Assembly: GCA_902475415.1 (NCBI GenBank)
Contig: CABRZK010000076.1
Location: 1-9,652, forward strand
Source: an uncultured Eubacterium sp.
Lineage (GTDB): Bacteria > Bacillota > Clostridia > Lachnospirales > Lachnospiraceae
Direction: 5' to 3'
Length of the DNA: 9,652 bases
Below are positions 7,601-9,652 of the stretch, one piece after another. The position numbers were made by a program, and so were the translations under genes. Within the stretch, counting starts at the first letter, position 1, and every line of letters starts with the position of its first letter. The notes below the pieces were generated by a model. The model saw nothing but the letters and a program-made list of their open reading frames with translations, searched no databases and was not told the DNA's origin.

Positions 7601-7698
7601 TCTGCAGCCGTAAATTTCAGATCCATGTCCGGTAGCAGCAGACATGTCTGACTATAATCAAATTTTTCCTGTATAATATCCTGCAATTTTCTCTTCAT
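4606..7698 (-). CDS. Large beta-domain plus helical-repeat protein of unknown function (DUF5717-like)
   Basis: The 1030-residue protein has no signal peptide or membrane helix, so it is probably cytoplasmic. Visible organisation: an Ig-like beta segment at about 20-112 (FEGTFAF, VRGIVSC, then GIFVITSNVGEYQLPF), a helical linker at about 125-185, a second beta segment at about 195-288, a long run of paired helices of TPR/HEAT character from about 300 to 680, a mixed segment near 690-740, helices to about 930, and a beta-rich C-terminus (GIYSFTCRDLILEPETYEI near 950). No catalytic motif was recognised. I recall such 1000-1100-residue Lachnospiraceae proteins as DUF5717; the name is from memory. 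It is the first and largest gene of the three-gene operon, read from a promoter at 7766-7794. ATG at 7696-7698 has only a weak upstream AGCAGG, but no in-frame start lies between it and the promoter. A scaffold that binds the Hsp70-like partner is plausible but unproven. Confidence 0.88.
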   Translation of the reverse strand: MKRKLQDIIQEKFDYSQTCLLLPDMDLKFTAAENEVFEGTFAFHSSSDQEVRGIVSCENPHVTCETREFHGTEIQIRFQYHADAMTEGMTDRGIFVITSNVGEYQLPFRADISRHYLPSSIGRIKTLNDFTNLCKLSWDEALQIFKSPYFVNVLHHDTGFQRLLYRGLTQHGHGAHEMEEFLIGCGKKKRSTITVARPQREYHTESRIQTDFLDIEKSEWGYILIDASCDADFIRLEKHQIWTYDFVGKHAELSYQILPGMLHAGRNFARISLKTAFQTVDVELTVSEAETGREKSKSWKNHKLRAQMERLYLDYRREQVSRDEWQEEMEQLISQAEKLDGKNEWLLLYRMYVDLCCEQKDEAELLSKKVARMIQNQRTPLSAFYLYLTTLGETPSYIRDVTKRIREIYLKYPSHPVLVWILLHIDEALLRNPERKYQWIRKYMMTGSASPVFYDEAARILENHPELLFQFDDFERRLLFWMMKHGRLTAQIGNRLFTLMQSVKTFDAVYFQLLCRCYRLVADSNAVKVICMYLIKCNRYGTAYFPWFQKGVTQHLKIAGLYEAYMLSWNKADGMLPEEILRYFSRNSSLPARRKAMFYAYLVKNRSRIGDSWQSYLVLLRNFAKQELAQGHMNEDLAVIYEEVRRQTPKGEWEQWCGNAENCYRIRVLHAEMTGIHVLQDGIAEIQKSPVYEKGSYVNLTRKPFVILYESASGTLYTAQDQFHLKKMMSGSHVFQTQADQKASVTDQKSGRMQLSLPERLETFAAPIAVLAECIWQAKNQKKDVTEYEEKLMLHMLFTGEFAPDHEKIFEDLLQKDTDELILQAYAVWFSWKYMRDETKLPEAARGYIGRRMARKVCRQNVCAAAFLRAYAESPEDVYCERAEQVLKMFVLENCFFDFYQKLPERLQRKYLLYAQKTITCVSDPGQYLQLVRLGHQNALRKVVTAREVLPGIYSFTCRDLILEPETYEIQNRDGNCVERGRTDSADFEKWQDTRMGKLGILAQKRDARLDYQYAELTDLADVLFQPVEE

Positions 7699-7732
7699 TC
7701 GTACAACCTGCTTCCCGAGACACTGTTTTTCA

Positions 7733-7760
7733 TTGCTTTTTTTCTCGTTTTCTCTATAAT
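7733..7760 (+). promoter_or_regulatory. Promoter of the CLC transporter gene
   Basis: TTGCTT (7733-7738) and a perfect TATAAT (7755-7760) are spaced by 16 bp. The start is expected near 7767, leaving a leader of about 55 nt. Its -10 box lies 5 bp from the -10 box of the opposite promoter. Confidence 0.6.
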
Positions 7761-7765
7761 AATAA

Positions 7766-7794
7766 AGTATAAATCATTTTAGATGTTCTTGCAA
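7766..7794 (-). promoter_or_regulatory. Promoter of the DUF5717-DUF5716-TPR operon
   Basis: On the minus strand TTGCAA (7789-7794) and TATACT (7766-7771) are 17 bp apart, giving a start near 7759 and a leader of about 60 nt before the large gene. It faces and overlaps the plus-strand promoter. Confidence 0.6.
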
Positions 7795-7810
7795 TGTTGC
7801 GGGGACAACA
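7795..7810 (+). repeat. Small hairpin next to the CLC ribosome binding site
   Basis: TGTTG (7795-7799) and CAACA (7806-7810) can pair around a 6-nt loop, CGGGGA. It directly precedes AGGGAG (7811-7816), the Shine-Dalgarno, which is 6 nt from the ATG. It might tune ribosome access, but five pairs are weak evidence. Confidence 0.25.
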
Positions 7811-7822
7811 AGGGAGAAAAAT

Positions 7823-9085
7823 ATGTTTGAACCATATCTGAGTTTATTAAAAAAAGCCGGAGCACATCTTGTCACGTCACTCCGGGCTATTATATTTGCC
7901 ATACTGTCAGGAATTATCATCGGTTTCGTCGGCACCGCATTTTATTATGGCATGCAGTTCGTCATATCCACGCGTCTGGCCCATCCCTGGATCATTCTGT
8001 TTCTGCCATTGGCCGGCATGCTGATTGTCTGGCTGTACCATATCCTGCATGACGAAAAAGATACCGGAACCAACCTGGTACTCTCCGCCATCCATTCCAA
8101 TGAAAACATCCCACTTCGCATGGCACCGCTGATCTTTATCGCCACACTGCTGACCCATCTATTCGGTGGTTCCGCAGGCCGGGAAGGTGCCGCCTTACAG
8201 CTTGGTGGCAGCATCGGCAACTCCCTGGGCAAACTCTTTCATTTCGATGAAAAAGACCAACACATCATGATCATGTGTGGTATGAGTGCCGCATTTTCTG
8301 CTCTTTTTGGCACACCGCTGGCCGCTGCCATCTTCTCCATGGAAGTTGTCAGCGTTGGTATCATGCACTATTCCGCACTGGTTCCGTGCGTGATTGCCTC
8401 CCTGACTGCACACGGTGTGGCCACAGCCTGCGGCATCACCCCGGAAATCTTTCCGATTTCCTCCATACCTGCATTTTCACTAAAAACAGCCATCGTCATC
8501 GGTATTTTCGCCGTATTGTGCGCGGTAGTCAGCATCCTGTTCTGTACGATTCTGCACAACGCAGAACGGTTGTACAAACGATTCTTCAAAAATCCGTATC
8601 TGCGTGCGGCTTTCGGTGGACTCATCGTCATTGCACTGACCATGCTGGTGGGCGATCAGACATACAATAGTACCGGTATGAGCATTATCGCCGGATGTAT
8701 GCAGGGACAGACGGTATTTCCACTGGCCTTTCTTCTGAAAATGTTCTTTACCGCAGCCACTTTAGGTGCCGGTTTCAAAGGTGGCGAGATCGTTCCCACC
8801 CTCTTCATCGGTGCCACCTTCGGAAGTTTCTTTGCCTCCGTACTTGGATGCTCCGTTCCATTATGTGCCGCTGTCGGCATGGGTGCCGTTTTCTGCGGCG
8901 TCACCAACAGTCCGATTACATCCCTGCTGATCTGCTTTGAACTGTTCGGTTTCGAAGGCATGCCCTATTTTCTGATTGCAATTGCCCTCAGCTACATGCT
9001 CTCCGGCTACTACGGACTCTACAGCAGTCAGAAAATCATCTATTCCAAATACAAAACCGAATACATCAACCGGAAAACACATTAA
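7823..9085 (+). CDS. CLC-family anion transporter, CLC-F (fluoride/proton antiporter) type likely
   Basis: This 420-residue membrane protein has about ten hydrophobic helices and the CLC fold motifs. GGSAGREGAALQLGG (115-129) carries the gating glutamate E121 (E148 in E. coli ClC-ec1). FGTPLAAAIFSMEV (162-175) follows. GAGFKGGEIVPTLFIGATFG (315-334) matches helix N. The chloride-selectivity motif GSGIP is absent; TGTNLVL (81-87) stands in its place. From memory, loss of GSGIP, a GREG motif and GGE(V/I)xP instead of GxFxP mark the CLC-F clade, which exports fluoride by proton antiport. Typical members read GREGT or GREGV and GGEVTP, so this one deviates slightly. No fluoride riboswitch is visible in the short leader. 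AGGGAG at 7811-7816 supports the ATG. It is monocistronic, divergent from the DUF5717 operon and convergent with recG. CLC membership is certain; fluoride specificity is not. Confidence 0.93.
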   Translation: MFEPYLSLLKKAGAHLVTSLRAIIFAILSGIIIGFVGTAFYYGMQFVISTRLAHPWIILFLPLAGMLIVWLYHILHDEKDTGTNLVLSAIHSNENIPLRMAPLIFIATLLTHLFGGSAGREGAALQLGGSIGNSLGKLFHFDEKDQHIMIMCGMSAAFSALFGTPLAAAIFSMEVVSVGIMHYSALVPCVIASLTAHGVATACGITPEIFPISSIPAFSLKTAIVIGIFAVLCAVVSILFCTILHNAERLYKRFFKNPYLRAAFGGLIVIALTMLVGDQTYNSTGMSIIAGCMQGQTVFPLAFLLKMFFTAATLGAGFKGGEIVPTLFIGATFGSFFASVLGCSVPLCAAVGMGAVFCGVTNSPITSLLICFELFGFEGMPYFLIAIALSYMLSGYYGLYSSQKIIYSKYKTEYINRKTH

Positions 9086-9126
9086 TGGCAGGATGGCAAT
9101 GAAACTTGCAACACCATGCATACAAA

Positions 9127-9179
9127 AATCAGCGAACTATATCACACCGGATAAAACCGGGGAGTATTGTTCGCTGATT
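9127..9179. terminator. Hairpin between converging CLC and recG genes, probable bidirectional terminator
   Basis: AATCAGCGAAC (9127-9137) and GTTCGCTGATT (9169-9179) are perfect 11-bp inverted copies. Inside is a second small hairpin, CCGG (9147-9150) with CCGG (9157-9160) around ATAAAA. Read on the minus strand, the stem runs straight into five T residues before GTATG, which suits a recG terminator. On the plus strand the following bases are T-rich but interrupted, so termination of the CLC transcript would be weaker. The 31-nt loop is long for a classical terminator. Confidence 0.6.
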
Positions 9180-9186
9180 CATGTTT

Positions 9187-9279
9187 CTATTGTAATTTCT
9201 CCTGAATCTTGTCTCTGTCATCTCCCTGAATGCCAAGTGCATCCAATGCCTGATTCAGCGAGATTTCTGAATTCCAAGA
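9187..9279 (-). pseudogene. Possible remnant of a protein C-terminus downstream of recG
   Basis: Between recG and the terminator, one minus-strand frame is open for 30 codons and ends at TAG (9187-9189). It reads like a genuine helical tail, with NQALDALGIQGDDRDKIQEK in it. It has no start codon with a ribosome binding site, and a TAA closes the frame directly upstream at 9280-9282. I do not recognise the family. It may be the end of a decayed gene, or a chance open frame. Confidence 0.3.
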
Positions 9280-9285
9280 TTATCT

Positions 9286-9652
9286 TTACAAGTTCAGCAA
9301 CGAAAACTGTTCTCCGGCATACATCCGCAGACGCGCCAGCAGGCGTTTGTGCTCTTCCTTCTCCAGATGCGGATCTTCTTTCATAAGCACCGACACCTCA
9401 TAGGAAGCTTTGCTCAGCACATCCGCATCCTGAAACACATCTGCCAGTTGAAACTGATAATCTCCACTCTGGCGGATGCCAAAGAAATCGCCTGGGCCAC
9501 GCAACTTCAGGTCTTCACCGGCGATAAAGAAACCATCATTGGATTTATTTAAAATCTCCAGACGTTTGTTTTTCGTCTGCTCTTCCTTGCCCTGCATTAA
9601 TATGCAGTAAGACTGCGCATCCCCACGACCGACACGTCCTCTCAGCTGATGG
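9286..9652 (-). CDS. recG: ATP-dependent DNA helicase RecG, C-terminal part, cut by right edge
   Basis: RecG unwinds and remodels stalled replication forks and Holliday junctions. The 121 visible residues begin with HQLRGRVGRGDAQSYCIL, which is helicase motif VI with its arginine-rich QLRGRVGRG. DGFFIAGEDLKLRGPGDFFG and IRQSG follow, the hallmark of the RecG/Mfd C-terminal region. The protein ends at FSLLNL with TAA at 9286-9288. The open frame continues leftward of motif VI to the window edge, so an internal ATG at 9595-9597 is not a start. The remaining 550 or so residues lie outside. The gene converges on the CLC gene, with a hairpin terminator between them. Confidence 0.97.
   Translation of the reverse strand, partial: HQLRGRVGRGDAQSYCILMQGKEEQTKNKRLEILNKSNDGFFIAGEDLKLRGPGDFFGIRQSGDYQFQLADVFQDADVLSKASYEVSVLMKEDPHLEKEEHKRLLARLRMYAGEQFSLLNL

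Noticed and set aside
7761..7822. Fluoride riboswitch before the CLC gene
   Set aside because: The leader is too short and lacks the conserved GGNGAUGG-type start and the pseudoknot partners; only a 5-bp hairpin is visible.
8275..8670. A 131-codon plus-strand frame inside the CLC gene
   Set aside because: It is a shifted frame of a clearly conserved membrane protein, rich in Cys, His and Arg, with no ribosome binding site.
9595..9597. ATG as the start of a separate 103-residue protein
   Set aside because: The frame continues upstream through helicase motif VI (QLRGRVGRG) to the window edge, so this is an internal methionine of RecG.

Overview
The window looks like a chromosomal segment of an anaerobic Firmicute, most likely a Lachnospiraceae member. 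The reasons are Clostridia-like protein sequences, strong GGAGG-type ribosome binding sites, moderate GC, and a large/medium pair of proteins that I recall as DUF5717 and DUF5716, which are characteristic of that family. The species cannot be named from this sequence alone. Almost everything is on the minus strand; only the CLC transporter is on the plus strand.

Left part (1-2450, minus strand): a pantothenate (vitamin B5) biosynthesis operon. Its order of transcription is a DUF2520 Rossmann-fold reductase (probable ketopantoate reductase PanG), panB, then panC, which runs off the left edge. The first two overlap by ATGA. A good sigma-A-type promoter (TTTACG, 17 bp, TATAAT) lies just upstream. 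The roughly 115-nt leader contains two consecutive hairpins of identical topology, each with one bulged A on the 5' side and one on the 3' side. That is the described architecture of the Pan RNA motif, known from panBCD leaders. A third hairpin pairs with the Shine-Dalgarno of the first gene. A 13-bp inverted repeat is centred exactly on the -10 box. Together the genes convert 2-oxoisovalerate to ketopantoate (PanB), to pantoate (PanG), to pantothenate (PanC).

Middle part (2454-7698, minus strand): a three-gene operon of unknown function. It encodes a 1030-residue protein of beta domains plus long helical repeats (DUF5717-like), a 425-residue protein with a degenerate Hsp70/actin-type ATPase fold (DUF5716-like), and a 270-residue TPR-like helical protein. 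The first two are 6 bp apart, and the ribosome binding site of the second lies inside the last codons of the first. This is the best candidate for an undescribed system in the window.

Right part (7699-9652): a 124-bp divergent region holds two promoters whose -10 boxes are only 5 bp apart. On the plus strand follows a CLC-family anion transporter resembling the fluoride/proton (CLC-F) clade. It is followed by a hairpin that may terminate both converging transcripts, a small coding-like remnant, and the C-terminal end of recG on the minus strand, cut by the right edge. No rRNA, tRNA, CRISPR array or insertion sequence was seen. No gene-free stretch exceeds 300 bp.
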